The notes below the pieces were generated by a model, which worked only from the letters and a program-made list of their open reading frames with translations, did not search any database and was not told the DNA's origin. Positions 7,866 to 14,684 of a stretch of 26,595 bases of DNA are shown in pieces (the first letter of the stretch is position 1; each line of letters begins with the position of its first letter). A program made the position numbers and the translations under genes. This stretch comes from a virus. The stretch lies in the IMG/VR virus record IMGVR_UViG_3300018421_000163, positions 1 through 26,595 of that record; one strand, written 5' to 3'.

Positions 7866-8090
7866 CTACCAATCAGGATACTCCCATCTTTTAGAGTCGT
7901 TTTTTCTTGCATTAGAAACTCTGCGTTTAGTGCATTGCTTACACTCGTAAGAGTATGCTGAAGGGAATCCCTTTTTATTTTTTCTTACCAAATAGAAGTC
8001 AGTTAATAAATCTTTTTTAATATTACATGTACGGCATCTTCTTTCATTGAAGAGTAAATGATCAAGTTCAAACTCTTCATCAAATTCCAT
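7866..8090 (-). CDS. Small zinc-ribbon protein, possibly an HNH-nuclease-like fragment
   Basis: This is a 74-residue protein with an acidic N-terminus (MEFDEEFELDHLLF) and two CxxC pairs: Cys19/Cys22 (CRTC) and Cys50/Cys53 (CKQC). They are separated by 27 residues that include DFYLVRKNKKGFPSAYSYE. This spacing, with an aromatic Phe-Tyr and a basic tail (TKRRVSNARKN), resembles the zinc-binding N-terminal portion of many phage HNH endonucleases, but no HNH catalytic part follows. Its ATG shares one base with the gp17 stop (TAATG), so it is probably translated by re-initiation after gp17. It could be a DNA-binding accessory factor or a remnant of a homing endonuclease. The function is not known to me. 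Confidence 0.7.
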   Translation of the reverse strand: MEFDEEFELDHLLFNERRCRTCNIKKDLLTDFYLVRKNKKGFPSAYSYECKQCTKRRVSNARKNDSKRWEYPDW

Positions 8091-9781
8091 TATCTATACT
8101 CCCACATATAACTAAGATCTCCATACTCACTTGTCTGCCCCATGTAAGATCCATTACCATCTTCAGCAATATACCAAACGTTACCCTGACTATCGAGTTC
8201 CTCATAAGTCCCAAGACCATCATCAATAAACCCAAATGGTGACATGTCTTGTTCTACTTGATTCTTTTGCTCTTCGTAGATTCTTCTTCTGACATCATTT
8301 TCAGTCAATTCTTTAAAATAATCTTGAGCACATAACCATGCAAAGATAACCAGGCACATTGCAAGGTCATCATTACACCCTTCTTCTGCTTCAAAGGATT
8401 GTTTTTTCTGGATAAACGTAGTAAGTTCAGCAATGATATCGTAGTCAGACACCAATAATTTATCGGTTTCAATCAATTGTTTCAGATTAGAACACCCAAT
8501 CTTTTTAACAGTGGTGCTCATCTTTACACCAAGTTGTGTCTTAGAACCAGAGAATCCTTGACCGACTAATTGACCAGCACGACCCCTCATGGCACACATG
8601 AGAAGATTCTCATTTTCAAGATCATACTGTAGAATAGATGCTACTTGATCTCCAATGTCATTAACTTCACAAAGGATAAATGCTTTGTTATAATTAGTTG
8701 CTACTTGGTGAATGATGTTTGGGAACACCATTGGTTTGATTGCATTGTTCCTGTAGATTCCAACTACTTTATATGGAACTGTTGTAATATCATATAGGAT
8801 AAATGCAGAGTAGTCATTATTAACACCACGAGAAACGTCAACCGTCATGAGGTACTCATGATTCTCAATTGGTTTTTCGTATATCTTCAATCCACCACTA
8901 TCATGAATGGGTTGTTCATACGTCATTGTACGAAGTTTGGATGCTGAGATCAGCGTATCAACCGATCCAAGGAATTCACATTCAAACTCCTGAGTGAACT
9001 GTCTTTCTGATGTGTTAGCAATGGTCTGCTTCTTCCATGCATCATCTCTTCCTGGAACTTGAGACCAATGTACTTCAGTTCTAGTGTATTCATTTCTATT
9101 CAACTCTGAATCATGCCAGAGTTTATAGAACATATTCATCCCATTTGGTGTTGAGATGATGATGACTTTTGTGCTTTTACCAGAAGAAATAGTAGGATAA
9201 ACAGAACTAAAGAATTGCTCTGCAATATGGTTTGGAATGAAAGCGAACTCGTCGAGGAAGATGATATTAAACGACATGCCTCGGACAGCAGACGCAGATG
9301 TAGAAGCTGCCAATATCTTACTGCCATTTTCTAACTCCATGTTACCTTTGTTGTACACCACGATACCTTGCTGCAACCAGATCGGCAAGTTTTCGTAAGC
9401 AAGTTGTAACCTTCCTAAAAGTTCCCTAGCAGTGGATGCTTTGTTAGCAAGGATACCAATTGTAACGTTATCATTAAAAATAGCATAATGTAACAGGTAA
9501 GAAACCACCGTAGTGGACTTACCTGTTTGGCGTGGTAGTTTTGCAATATTGAATCGGTTCTTATGGAACCTCCTAATCATATCTTCTTGGAAATCCCACA
9601 TTTCAAATGGAACAAGACCATGATCAAGTGAAACAATTTTGATGTAATGTTTAGCAAAATATACAGGGTCTTGTTTACATTTTAAATATTCTTGGATTTG
9701 TTCTTGAGTGAAGTTAATTGCAACGTTCGCTCTTTTTAAATTGGGATTACCAAGATAGATTTCATTAGGACTCAAACTCAT
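8090..9781 (-). CDS. gp17: Terminase large subunit gp17 (packaging ATPase and nuclease)
   Basis: This is the motor that pumps DNA into the prohead and cuts concatemers. It has 563 residues (T4: 610). The ATPase domain shows Walker A at 83-90 (PRQTGKST), Walker B with the catalytic Glu at 173-178 (IIFLDE, continuing FAF), and the coupling motif IISTPNG (208-214). The C-terminal RNase H-like nuclease shows acidic residues in MTVDVSRG (Asp315), FILCEVND (Glu372) and CNDDLAM (Asp471/472). The N-terminus LKCKQDPVYFAKHYIKI is typical of T4-like terminases. The last 60 residues are acidic and variable. It starts 6 bases after a small membrane-protein gene and runs into the zinc-ribbon gene by a one-base stop/start overlap. 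Unlike T4, it is separated from gp16 by five genes. Confidence 0.97.
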   Translation of the reverse strand: MSLSPNEIYLGNPNLKRANVAINFTQEQIQEYLKCKQDPVYFAKHYIKIVSLDHGLVPFEMWDFQEDMIRRFHKNRFNIAKLPRQTGKSTTVVSYLLHYAIFNDNVTIGILANKASTARELLGRLQLAYENLPIWLQQGIVVYNKGNMELENGSKILAASTSASAVRGMSFNIIFLDEFAFIPNHIAEQFFSSVYPTISSGKSTKVIIISTPNGMNMFYKLWHDSELNRNEYTRTEVHWSQVPGRDDAWKKQTIANTSERQFTQEFECEFLGSVDTLISASKLRTMTYEQPIHDSGGLKIYEKPIENHEYLMTVDVSRGVNNDYSAFILYDITTVPYKVVGIYRNNAIKPMVFPNIIHQVATNYNKAFILCEVNDIGDQVASILQYDLENENLLMCAMRGRAGQLVGQGFSGSKTQLGVKMSTTVKKIGCSNLKQLIETDKLLVSDYDIIAELTTFIQKKQSFEAEEGCNDDLAMCLVIFAWLCAQDYFKELTENDVRRRIYEEQKNQVEQDMSPFGFIDDGLGTYEELDSQGNVWYIAEDGNGSYMGQTSEYGDLSYMWEYR

Positions 9782-9787
9782 TTTTTC

Positions 9788-9985
9788 TTACCGCCATTCT
9801 TTGCTTTCTTTGCTGTCGCATTCCCCTGATTCTGCTTCTTGTTGTTTGCAGATCCCTTGTTCTTTGCTTTCGACATCATCCATCTCCTTGAATGCCATAA
9901 TCAATATATAGGCAACACAATACGCTGTGAACGCTAGTCCACATGAGAGAAGTATGATTACACTCCAAACAACTTCTACTCCCAT
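9788..9985 (-). CDS. Small single-span membrane protein
   Basis: I take the ATG at 9985, giving 65 residues: MGVEVVWSVIILLSCGLAFT, then AYCVAYILIMAFKEMDD, then a charged Glu/Ser/Lys tail. Residues about 5-32 form one long hydrophobic segment; the tail is probably cytoplasmic. A longer reading from a TTG at 10006 exists, but neither start has a ribosome site. The ATG lies inside the end of the preceding 49-residue gene (overlap 9976-9985), which suggests coupled translation. It lies directly upstream of gp17. The function is unknown. A small inner-membrane protein in a late operon could aid lysis or membrane association, but nothing in the sequence shows this. Confidence 0.65.
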   Translation of the reverse strand: MGVEVVWSVIILLSCGLAFTAYCVAYILIMAFKEMDDVESKEQGICKQQEAESGECDSKESKEWR

Positions 9986-10125
9986 TTTGGAGGTTTCGCA
10001 GGACAACTCATGAAGGGCAACTTCGTTTTAAGTGGCATAAAACAACCACAAAGTTTGCACTGTTTGGTTTGCTCTTTAAAATGTTCGCAAGTTTTACAAA
10101 TCTCGTAACGTTCGTCAGATGTCAT
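9976..10125 (-). CDS. Very small cysteine-rich protein (49 aa), putative zinc binder
   Basis: The 49-residue reading frame begins MTSDERYEICKTCEHF and ends with FMSCPAKPPKWE. It has seven Cys or His ligand candidates: Cys10, Cys13, His15, Cys23, Cys26, Cys28 and Cys41. The pattern CxxCxHF...CxxCxCFM...K.KLP...CP is one I associate with a small family common in marine T4-like phages, of unknown role. That is recall, not a search. The late promoter word at 10146-10153 lies 21 bases upstream and overlaps the previous stop. The gene overlaps the following membrane-protein gene by 10 bases. The conserved Cys pattern and tight packing make it a real gene despite its size. Confidence 0.75.
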   Translation of the reverse strand: MTSDERYEICKTCEHFKEQTKQCKLCGCFMPLKTKLPFMSCPAKPPKWE

Positions 10126-10144
10126 AATTTATAATCAGGTATAA

Positions 10145-10369
10145 TTATTTATCCCCAAAAGGATCGTCTTCTATTAATTGTGATAATCTTTTTTCCCAGG
10201 TAATCCCACTAGTAGATCCTTTGCATGGATTGATACATGTATCATCACCAAGTTTATTACATACTAATCCAGCAAGATCGTGAGGGTCTCCCTCTTTCTG
10301 AGTTCCAGACCAATAGTGCTGTCCACCGATCCATGTTGCCCCACACTTGGGGCAAATTTTAGTATCCAT
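10145..10369 (-). CDS. Small conserved zinc-binding-like protein (74 aa)
   Basis: The 74-residue protein begins MDTKICPKCGATWIGG, continues with the motif QHYWSGTQKEGDPHDLAGLV, and then shows CNKL, CINPCKG and GITWEKRLSQL. Cys6, Cys9, Cys37, Cys45 and Cys49 are likely metal ligands. A CPKCGATW start is typical of a zinc ribbon. I chose the ATG at 10369 because GGAG sits 7 bases before it; an upstream TTG at 10384 would be five codons longer but has no site. I recall closely similar proteins in many marine T4-like phages, always of unknown function. It has its own promoter word at 10395-10402. A DNA- or protein-binding role is only inferred. Confidence 0.8.
   Translation of the reverse strand: MDTKICPKCGATWIGGQHYWSGTQKEGDPHDLAGLVCNKLGDDTCINPCKGSTSGITWEKRLSQLIEDDPFGDK
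10146..10153 (-). promoter_or_regulatory. Putative late promoter GATAAATA before the 49-aa gene and gp17 group
   Basis: The minus strand reads GATAAATA. Its final bases include part of the TAA stop (10145-10147) of the upstream gene. It probably drives the 49-aa gene, the membrane protein, gp17 and the zinc-ribbon gene, since no other such word is seen before 7866. Confidence 0.65.
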
Positions 10370-10394
10370 GAGAATACTCCGCAAAGGAATATTC

Positions 10395-10402
10395 TATTTA
10401 GG
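10395..10402 (-). promoter_or_regulatory. Putative late promoter CCTAAATA before the 74-aa gene
   Basis: The minus strand reads CCTAAATA, 25 bases before the ATG at 10369 and followed by a GAATATTC palindrome. It lies in the 77-base gap after the 266-residue structural gene. That gap also holds a short GTAAC/GTTAC inverted repeat without a T-run. Confidence 0.5.
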
Positions 10403-10446
10403 AACACTGTATCATGCTGTAACAATAGTTACTTAAGTTATGTAAA

Positions 10447-11247
10447 TTATGGAGTTGGATTATCTACAATTATCATATCAAAGTGAGCATAGGTATCAAC
10501 ACCAGAAGAACCTGCCTTTGCTCTCAATTCAATATCAGTTTTCTCTGGGAAGTATAGCGGTGATGTAAATGTATGACTATAATGAACACCAGCAACTTGG
10601 AACAGATGCTGTGTTCTGAATACCTTGCCAAACAATCTGGACTTCAGAACAATAGTAATCTCTTCATTCTTTAGAGTGGTAGCATCTAAGTTGAACAGAT
10701 AAGCACTCTTACCAGCAGGAACAGTGTAAAGAGACATCAAAGTTTGTTGTGCCTCAATACCAATCTGTAGAACTACAGTAGCACCCTTTGATAATGTGAA
10801 GGCAGCACCTAATGCTTGTGATCCAGAACAGAACGCTCTGAATACACGCTTCCATAATGTCTGTGTGGTTTGTGCTGTGCCATCAAGTGTGAGAACTTCT
10901 GTCGTTAGTTCCCAGTTTTCGTTGAGACCTTGAATGGTAACTTCTGCTCCGTTGTTTAGAACATCAGCATTTGTGGTAAGTGTGGTGGCAGCGGTATCCA
11001 TGGTCGCCCAAGGATATAAGTTATTGCCATCCCAAATAGTTTCGTAAGATCCATTTGCTAGATCTGTGTTAGCACCAAACTTATGGACGTATTGGTATCC
11101 AGCAATCTGTCCGCCAGAGATGGGGATATTAGAAGCAGCACCAAACGAGTTGATGGGGTTGCCGTCTTCATCTCCAATCATCACTACTTCAAATAGTGAT
11201 GTTCCGTTAGGTAAGTATGATTGAGTGCTTTTATTCCACTGTGCCAT
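10447..11247 (-). CDS. Probable virion structural protein (266 aa)
   Basis: The protein begins MAQWNKSTQSYLPNGTSLFE and carries GSYETIWDGNNLYPWAT (residues about 66-82), VTIQGLNENWELTTEVLTLD and YTVPAGKSAYLFNLDAT. It is strand-rich, with no signal peptide, membrane segment or catalytic motif. I recognise the 'TIWDgnnlYpW ... I.GLn.n..l..E.vtLdG' layout from structural proteins of many marine myoviruses and podoviruses, where it is a virion protein of unknown position; this was not searched here. The 6-base gap after the 82-aa gene and the lack of a promoter word of its own suggest the two are co-transcribed. It lies between the two terminase genes, so it may belong to head, neck or capsid decoration. 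Confidence 0.7.
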   Translation of the reverse strand: MAQWNKSTQSYLPNGTSLFEVVMIGDEDGNPINSFGAASNIPISGGQIAGYQYVHKFGANTDLANGSYETIWDGNNLYPWATMDTAATTLTTNADVLNNGAEVTIQGLNENWELTTEVLTLDGTAQTTQTLWKRVFRAFCSGSQALGAAFTLSKGATVVLQIGIEAQQTLMSLYTVPAGKSAYLFNLDATTLKNEEITIVLKSRLFGKVFRTQHLFQVAGVHYSHTFTSPLYFPEKTDIELRAKAGSSGVDTYAHFDMIIVDNPTP

Positions 11248-11253
11248 TTTTTA

Positions 11254-11502
11254 TCAAGCGAGGTATGCTACGGGTGTTGCCCAAACTTCAGCAGTGGCAC
11301 CTGTGGTTGCTTGCAGAGTTTCATCATACTCTTTTCTGATGAGTACTCTTTCTCCCGCAGCAATCCACAGATTATTGCCGTTGCTGTTAACAATAAGAAC
11401 AGGAACAGTATTAGTATTAATTACAGATACAATAGTTGCATCTCCAACTAAATTTGCACCTGCTTGGATATCTACCGATAACCCTTTTGTCTTGAGAATC
11501 AT
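11254..11502 (-). CDS. Small putative virion protein (82 aa)
   Basis: The protein begins MILKTKGLSVDIQAGANLVG and continues with strands TIVSVINTNTVPVLIVN and GERVLIRKEYDETLQATTG, ending in WATPVAYLA. It appears to be one small beta sandwich. The theme 'IxKxPxDTLxA...V.ATPVAY' resembles small accessory structural proteins of marine T4-like phages that accompany the preceding type of gene. The similarity is remembered and not tested. It starts 17 bases after the gp16 stop, with a late promoter word overlapping that stop, and runs into the 266-residue gene. The function is unknown. A capsid-surface or fiber-tip role is possible. Confidence 0.65.
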   Translation of the reverse strand: MILKTKGLSVDIQAGANLVGDATIVSVINTNTVPVLIVNSNGNNLWIAAGERVLIRKEYDETLQATTGATAEVWATPVAYLA

Positions 11503-11519
11503 CTTACTAAGTTTTATTA

Positions 11520-11939
11520 TTATTTATTATCTAGGAGACCTTGCTTGATCAGTTTAGACAATTCTGCAGTTGATCCAACAAACAAGGCATTGTTGTTGGT
11601 AACCTTCTGCTTGGACTTAGGACCTTCTTCAAGATCCTGCATCTTCTGCTGCAAGGCAATCAGTTTCTCAGTGGCGTCAGAAACACTCTTAACGAGTTGT
11701 CCAGCGACTTCAAACGCTCTTGGGTGGTCTGTGTTATTTGCCACGTCTAAGATGCCTGAGAGCGCCTCCTGCCCCTTCTCTATGACATCATAGAGTTGAC
11801 TCCTGGAATATTCGTAATCTTTTTTGATGTCTGCTTCAACATCAACAATACGTTCTTTCTTCTTTGGTTTTTCTTCTTTAGTAGAGACAATCTCTGTCTC
11901 TACATTTAAACTATCTGCAATACCATCGTATTCATTCAT
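11520..11939 (-). CDS. gp16: Terminase small subunit gp16
   Basis: This is the ring-forming DNA recognition partner that regulates gp17 ATPase and cutting. It has 139 residues against 164 in T4. The charged N-terminal arm (KEEKPKKKERIVD) is followed by the helical core DYEYSRSQLYDVIEKGQEAL and DHPRAFEVAGQLVKSVSDAT, which is characteristic of T4-type small terminases of marine phages, then ALFVGSTAELSKLIKQGLL. The core looks like the coiled-coil oligomerisation hairpin. The start overlaps the gp15 stop by four bases (ATGA), so translation is coupled to gp15. In T4, gp16 and gp17 genes overlap; here about 1.7 kb of other genes intervene. Confidence 0.9.
   Translation of the reverse strand: MNEYDGIADSLNVETEIVSTKEEKPKKKERIVDVEADIKKDYEYSRSQLYDVIEKGQEALSGILDVANNTDHPRAFEVAGQLVKSVSDATEKLIALQQKMQDLEEGPKSKQKVTNNNALFVGSTAELSKLIKQGLLDNK
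11521..11528 (-). promoter_or_regulatory. Putative late promoter AATAAATA before the 82-aa gene
   Basis: The minus strand reads AATAAATA, overlapping the gp16 stop TAA (11520-11522). It probably drives the 82- and 266-residue virion genes that separate gp16 from gp17. Confidence 0.6.
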
Positions 11940-12739
11940 AGGTCTTCAAAGAATGAGGAAGTTTCATTAAATCCAAAGTCATCTCCAGGAAGCAGAAGTG
12001 AATCGTCAATGGTGTCTACTACACCATCATTATTCTTATCTTCTAGTGCCTTAGGTGTTACTTCATATTGTCTGTAACGACCTGGAGTATTAAGATCAGT
12101 TGTGGTATACTGCTTTGCAATTGCTTTCTTAATCAAACCTGTATCTGTGGTAGGACCATAGATATAAGTTTTCATAGTGAATGTAAGAGTATAGATTAGA
12201 GATCTTCTAGTGTCAAAATCTCCTTCATAGTTATCATCAAATACGATATCTTTTAATACAATAGGAACATCTCTAACAATATTTGCTTCCTTTACTAACT
12301 CAACTGAGAGATTAAAAGATGGTTGAAAATATGGAAGAATTTGTTCTGTAATTTGCAGAGCATCATCTTGCGTCTTTGCAAGAACGTTTAATTCAAAATC
12401 AATATTATATGGAACTGGAACATATGTTTTCTTAGTTCCTTCTTCGTCAGAAGTTAAACAAAACTGAACTGGACTTTGCTTTCTTCCTGGATCATAACTA
12501 ACACCTGTCATTTGGAATGAAATCCTAGGAAGTGTGATAGCATTGGGTCTACCAAGATCTGGTTGCTCAGTTAAACGAGCGAGAAATTTCTGACGTGGAC
12601 CATATGCCAAAGGAACTTTCATTCTTTGGTATACTGTTCCGTCTTCGTTAAATTTACGAATTTCTATATTATTAAACAGAGTACCAAATCCAACGACACT
12701 CTTTCTAATAATCTGATTATAGTGATAAGTTCCTAACAT
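11936..12739 (-). CDS. gp15: Tail completion and sheath stabiliser protein gp15
   Basis: In T4, gp15 forms a hexamer on the last ring of gp18 and gp3 at the head-proximal end of the tail and joins tail to head. This 267-residue protein matches T4 gp15 (272). Family features are MLGTYHYNQIIRKSVVGFGT, then FNNIEIRKFNEDG and MKVPLAYGPRQKFLARLTEQ, and LPRISFQMTGVSYDPGRKQ. The C-terminal 50 residues are acidic and may be disordered. It starts two bases after the gp14 stop with an AGGAAC site and overlaps gp16 by four bases, so it sits inside a tightly coupled 13-14-15-16 group. Confidence 0.93.
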   Translation of the reverse strand: MLGTYHYNQIIRKSVVGFGTLFNNIEIRKFNEDGTVYQRMKVPLAYGPRQKFLARLTEQPDLGRPNAITLPRISFQMTGVSYDPGRKQSPVQFCLTSDEEGTKKTYVPVPYNIDFELNVLAKTQDDALQITEQILPYFQPSFNLSVELVKEANIVRDVPIVLKDIVFDDNYEGDFDTRRSLIYTLTFTMKTYIYGPTTDTGLIKKAIAKQYTTTDLNTPGRYRQYEVTPKALEDKNNDGVVDTIDDSLLLPGDDFGFNETSSFFEDL

Positions 12740-12741
12740 AA

Positions 12742-13611
12742 CTAGTTCCTATTTCCAAATTCTCCAAATGGGTTACGCTCTGTAAAATCTAAAATTTCAT
12801 CTCCAAGGGTTTCAAACTCAAAGTTTTGAGAATAAGGATCCTTGATATGAATATCATCAAAGCTAGAAATATTTATAGAGAATCCAGATTCCTCTCCTGT
12901 GAGAGTTTCTCCAACAACAAATTCTCCATTAGGTGCTCTAAGTTCAACATAAAATTCAGATGGATTCCAATCATTAATCATTGCTTGAGAACCACTATTT
13001 GATCCTATGACCATTTCACCTAAACGTGGTTCGCCAGATAGAGTTGCTTCATCATAAAAATATTTAATAATATATCCTTCATCTTCTTGAGTTTCAAAAA
13101 TATTACCACCAGCAGTTTCATTTTGATATTCATAAAGTTCACATTTGATCTGATATGTATACAATGTTCCAAACTGATAGAATGGAACTTCATGCTCTAC
13201 AAATTTAATTTCAAATAAATTATCAGATAATGGGAAGTAAATTAAATCTCCTTCTTGTGGTCTATATCCAACTTCAATACCTTCAACACCAACCATTTGA
13301 ACAGCGATGAAATCTTGAAACATTTGACGAGATAATGTCAAAGTAACTTCATCTGTTGATCGGATTCCAAATTTAGTTAAGATATCCCCATTACCTTGAA
13401 ATCCCTCATAGTTTTCAAAGTATGCATAAGTTAAAAATGAATCATCAAATTCAGATATAATCTCTTCGTTTAAGATTGTATCTTTACGAATTAATTTTCT
13501 TGGAATGTATAAAATATCTAACCCAAACATTTTGATGAATTCCTCTACCAGCGAATGCTGTAAGAGTTGTTCATTTCTTGTACCGTGAGTAAAATAAGTA
13601 TTCTTTGCCAT
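12742..13611 (-). CDS. gp14: Neck protein gp14
   Basis: gp14 forms the lower neck ring that, with gp13, closes the DNA-filled T4 head and allows tail joining. This product has 289 residues (T4: 256). The N-terminus YFTHGTRNEQLLQHSLVEEF and the segments GLDILYIPRKLIRKD, SDNLFEIKFVEHEVPFYQFG and YTYQIKCELYEYQNE are typical. The C-terminal third, with an acidic and Gly-rich stretch around GSNSGSQAMI and GEFVVGETLTGEESG, looks like a small beta domain. It starts one base after the gp13 stop. The gene is very AT-rich, about 28% GC in one sampled line. Confidence 0.93.
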   Translation of the reverse strand: MAKNTYFTHGTRNEQLLQHSLVEEFIKMFGLDILYIPRKLIRKDTILNEEIISEFDDSFLTYAYFENYEGFQGNGDILTKFGIRSTDEVTLTLSRQMFQDFIAVQMVGVEGIEVGYRPQEGDLIYFPLSDNLFEIKFVEHEVPFYQFGTLYTYQIKCELYEYQNETAGGNIFETQEDEGYIIKYFYDEATLSGEPRLGEMVIGSNSGSQAMINDWNPSEFYVELRAPNGEFVVGETLTGEESGFSINISSFDDIHIKDPYSQNFEFETLGDEILDFTERNPFGEFGNRN

Positions 13612-13612
13612 C

Positions 13613-14416
13613 TTATCCGATCATATCTAGAGGTGGAAGTTCATACTTAGATGTCATCTCCTCTTCAATTTTTGCAAGTTCTCCAACTGCATCATCATAT
13701 AATTGTCTGCCATTCATAGTGATTCCACCAGGAAGTTGTGCTCCTTGGAATTTGATGAGATTCTGTCCCCACTGCCTTTTGATTAGTGCAGTAGTATACA
13801 ACTTTAAAAAGGGATCGTTGTAAACTTGCGAGTAAGATGATGGATCCAACAGACGATAGCAATCAATAATTACAAACTCTCCTTCATCAATTTGCTTAAC
13901 ATCAATATCCATATACAGACGATCTTGACGACGATTAAATCTGTAAGGAATAAATGATCCATTATTTAAAACCATATCTAGTGTCTCAAGATATGATTTA
14001 GTCATATAATAACTAAGAATATCAACTGAACCAAATTGATAAAGATCATTAAGGAACAGTTGATATTCTAATCCAAATAAGTTACTTCTAATATTGCTTC
14101 CTTTCACTCCAAATACTTTATTGACACCCAACACTTGTGGTGGAATATCGATATAGTTATCTCTTTCAATCCAATCAGTAGTATTGATTGTTGTTGTAGT
14201 GTTACTTGAAGTAAATCGAGTAACATCATCAGCAGTAAACTGATGCTTCAAGAACATCCTTTCTACACCATCAAAGTGGCGCTCTTGGAATAACTGAATT
14301 GCATCATCGATTAAATCATCAATCTGGTCATCATCTACGTTGATTTCCAGAACTGGTTTACCTAATCGGCGTAAGCAATATTGCTTTAATTCTTCTCTAG
14401 TTGTGGGTTGCGCCAT
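13613..14416 (-). CDS. gp13: Neck protein gp13
   Basis: gp13 is the upper neck protein that binds the gp20 portal and, with gp14, seals the filled head. This 267-residue protein is somewhat shorter than T4 gp13 (309). The start MAQPTTREELKQYCLRRLG is the family hallmark, followed by VLEINVDDDQIDDLIDDAIQ and FQERHFDGVERMFLKHQ, as in head-tail connectors. The C-terminal part YTTALIKRQWGQNLIKFQG and a Glu-rich helix complete the pattern. It is the first gene after a terminator hairpin. A late promoter word in the loop of that hairpin is its only visible promoter candidate. There is no clear ribosome site. Confidence 0.93.
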   Translation of the reverse strand: MAQPTTREELKQYCLRRLGKPVLEINVDDDQIDDLIDDAIQLFQERHFDGVERMFLKHQFTADDVTRFTSSNTTTTINTTDWIERDNYIDIPPQVLGVNKVFGVKGSNIRSNLFGLEYQLFLNDLYQFGSVDILSYYMTKSYLETLDMVLNNGSFIPYRFNRRQDRLYMDIDVKQIDEGEFVIIDCYRLLDPSSYSQVYNDPFLKLYTTALIKRQWGQNLIKFQGAQLPGGITMNGRQLYDDAVGELAKIEEEMTSKYELPPLDMIG

Positions 14417-14427
14417 TTATACGCATT

Positions 14428-14459
14428 AAAAAGTCCTCTACTATATTTAGCAGAGGACT
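14428..14459 (-). terminator. Rho-independent terminator between the 72-aa gene and gp13
   Basis: On the minus strand AGTCCTCT (14459-14452) pairs perfectly with AGAGGACT (14439-14432) around a 12-base loop and is followed by a T-run (14431-14428). This is an 8-base-pair stem with four G-C pairs, 7 bases after the stop codon of the 72-aa gene. It should end transcription coming from the fiber region. It is the clearest terminator in the window. Confidence 0.85.
14444..14451 (-). promoter_or_regulatory. Putative late promoter GCTAAATA in the terminator loop, before gp13
   Basis: The minus-strand loop of the hairpin reads GCTAAATATAGT and contains the recurrent CTAAATA word, 28 bases before the gp13 start. 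It would restart transcription for 13-14-15-16 exactly where upstream transcription ends. Confidence 0.5.
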
Positions 14460-14465
14460 AATTTA

Positions 14466-14684
14466 TCAACCGTTAACGTGTCCTTGAATCAATTCTTCTT
14501 GACCAGAATTGAGTTCTTGTCCACCGTCTCCGTCTTGTTTCGCCATACGAAGTCCTTCAATGGCACCTTGCAATCTAAAGAACTCTTCTTTCTTTTGAGC
14601 GATTGCTCCGTCCATATCACGGATTTCGTCTACGAGATCTTTCAGGTTCTTTTCAAAACGCTTAATCATTTCGTCAATTGTCAT
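14466..14684 (-). CDS. Small coiled-coil protein of unknown function (72 aa)
   Basis: The protein starts MTIDEMIKRFEKNLKDLVDE and continues as one long amphipathic helix to about residue 48 (IRDMDGAIAQKKEEFFRLQG). A Gln/Gly/Glu-rich tail of about 24 residues follows. Heptad spacing of Ile, Leu, Phe and Met suggests a coiled coil. AGGAGGA (14689-14695) is close to the ATG, and a perfect TATAAATA lies at 14725-14732, so it should be strongly expressed late. A terminator follows at once, making it a single-gene unit between the fiber gene and gp13. I recall short coiled-coil genes in this region of related phages but no function. A fiber chaperone or core component are possibilities only. Confidence 0.7.
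   Translation of the reverse strand: MTIDEMIKRFEKNLKDLVDEIRDMDGAIAQKKEEFFRLQGAIEGLRMAKQDGDGGQELNSGQEELIQGHVNG

Noticed and set aside
9986-10006. TTG start for the membrane protein, seven codons upstream of the ATG at 9985
   Set aside because: No ribosome site supports it, and it would lengthen the overlap with the 49-aa gene; the ATG is preferred, with some doubt.
10370-10384. TTG start for the 74-aa zinc-like protein
   Set aside because: GGAG sits correctly for the ATG at 10369 and falls inside the longer reading, so the longer form is unlikely.
10419-10432. Inverted repeat GTAAC/GTTAC after the 266-aa gene as a terminator
   Set aside because: The stem is only five pairs with three A-T and no T-run follows on the minus strand.
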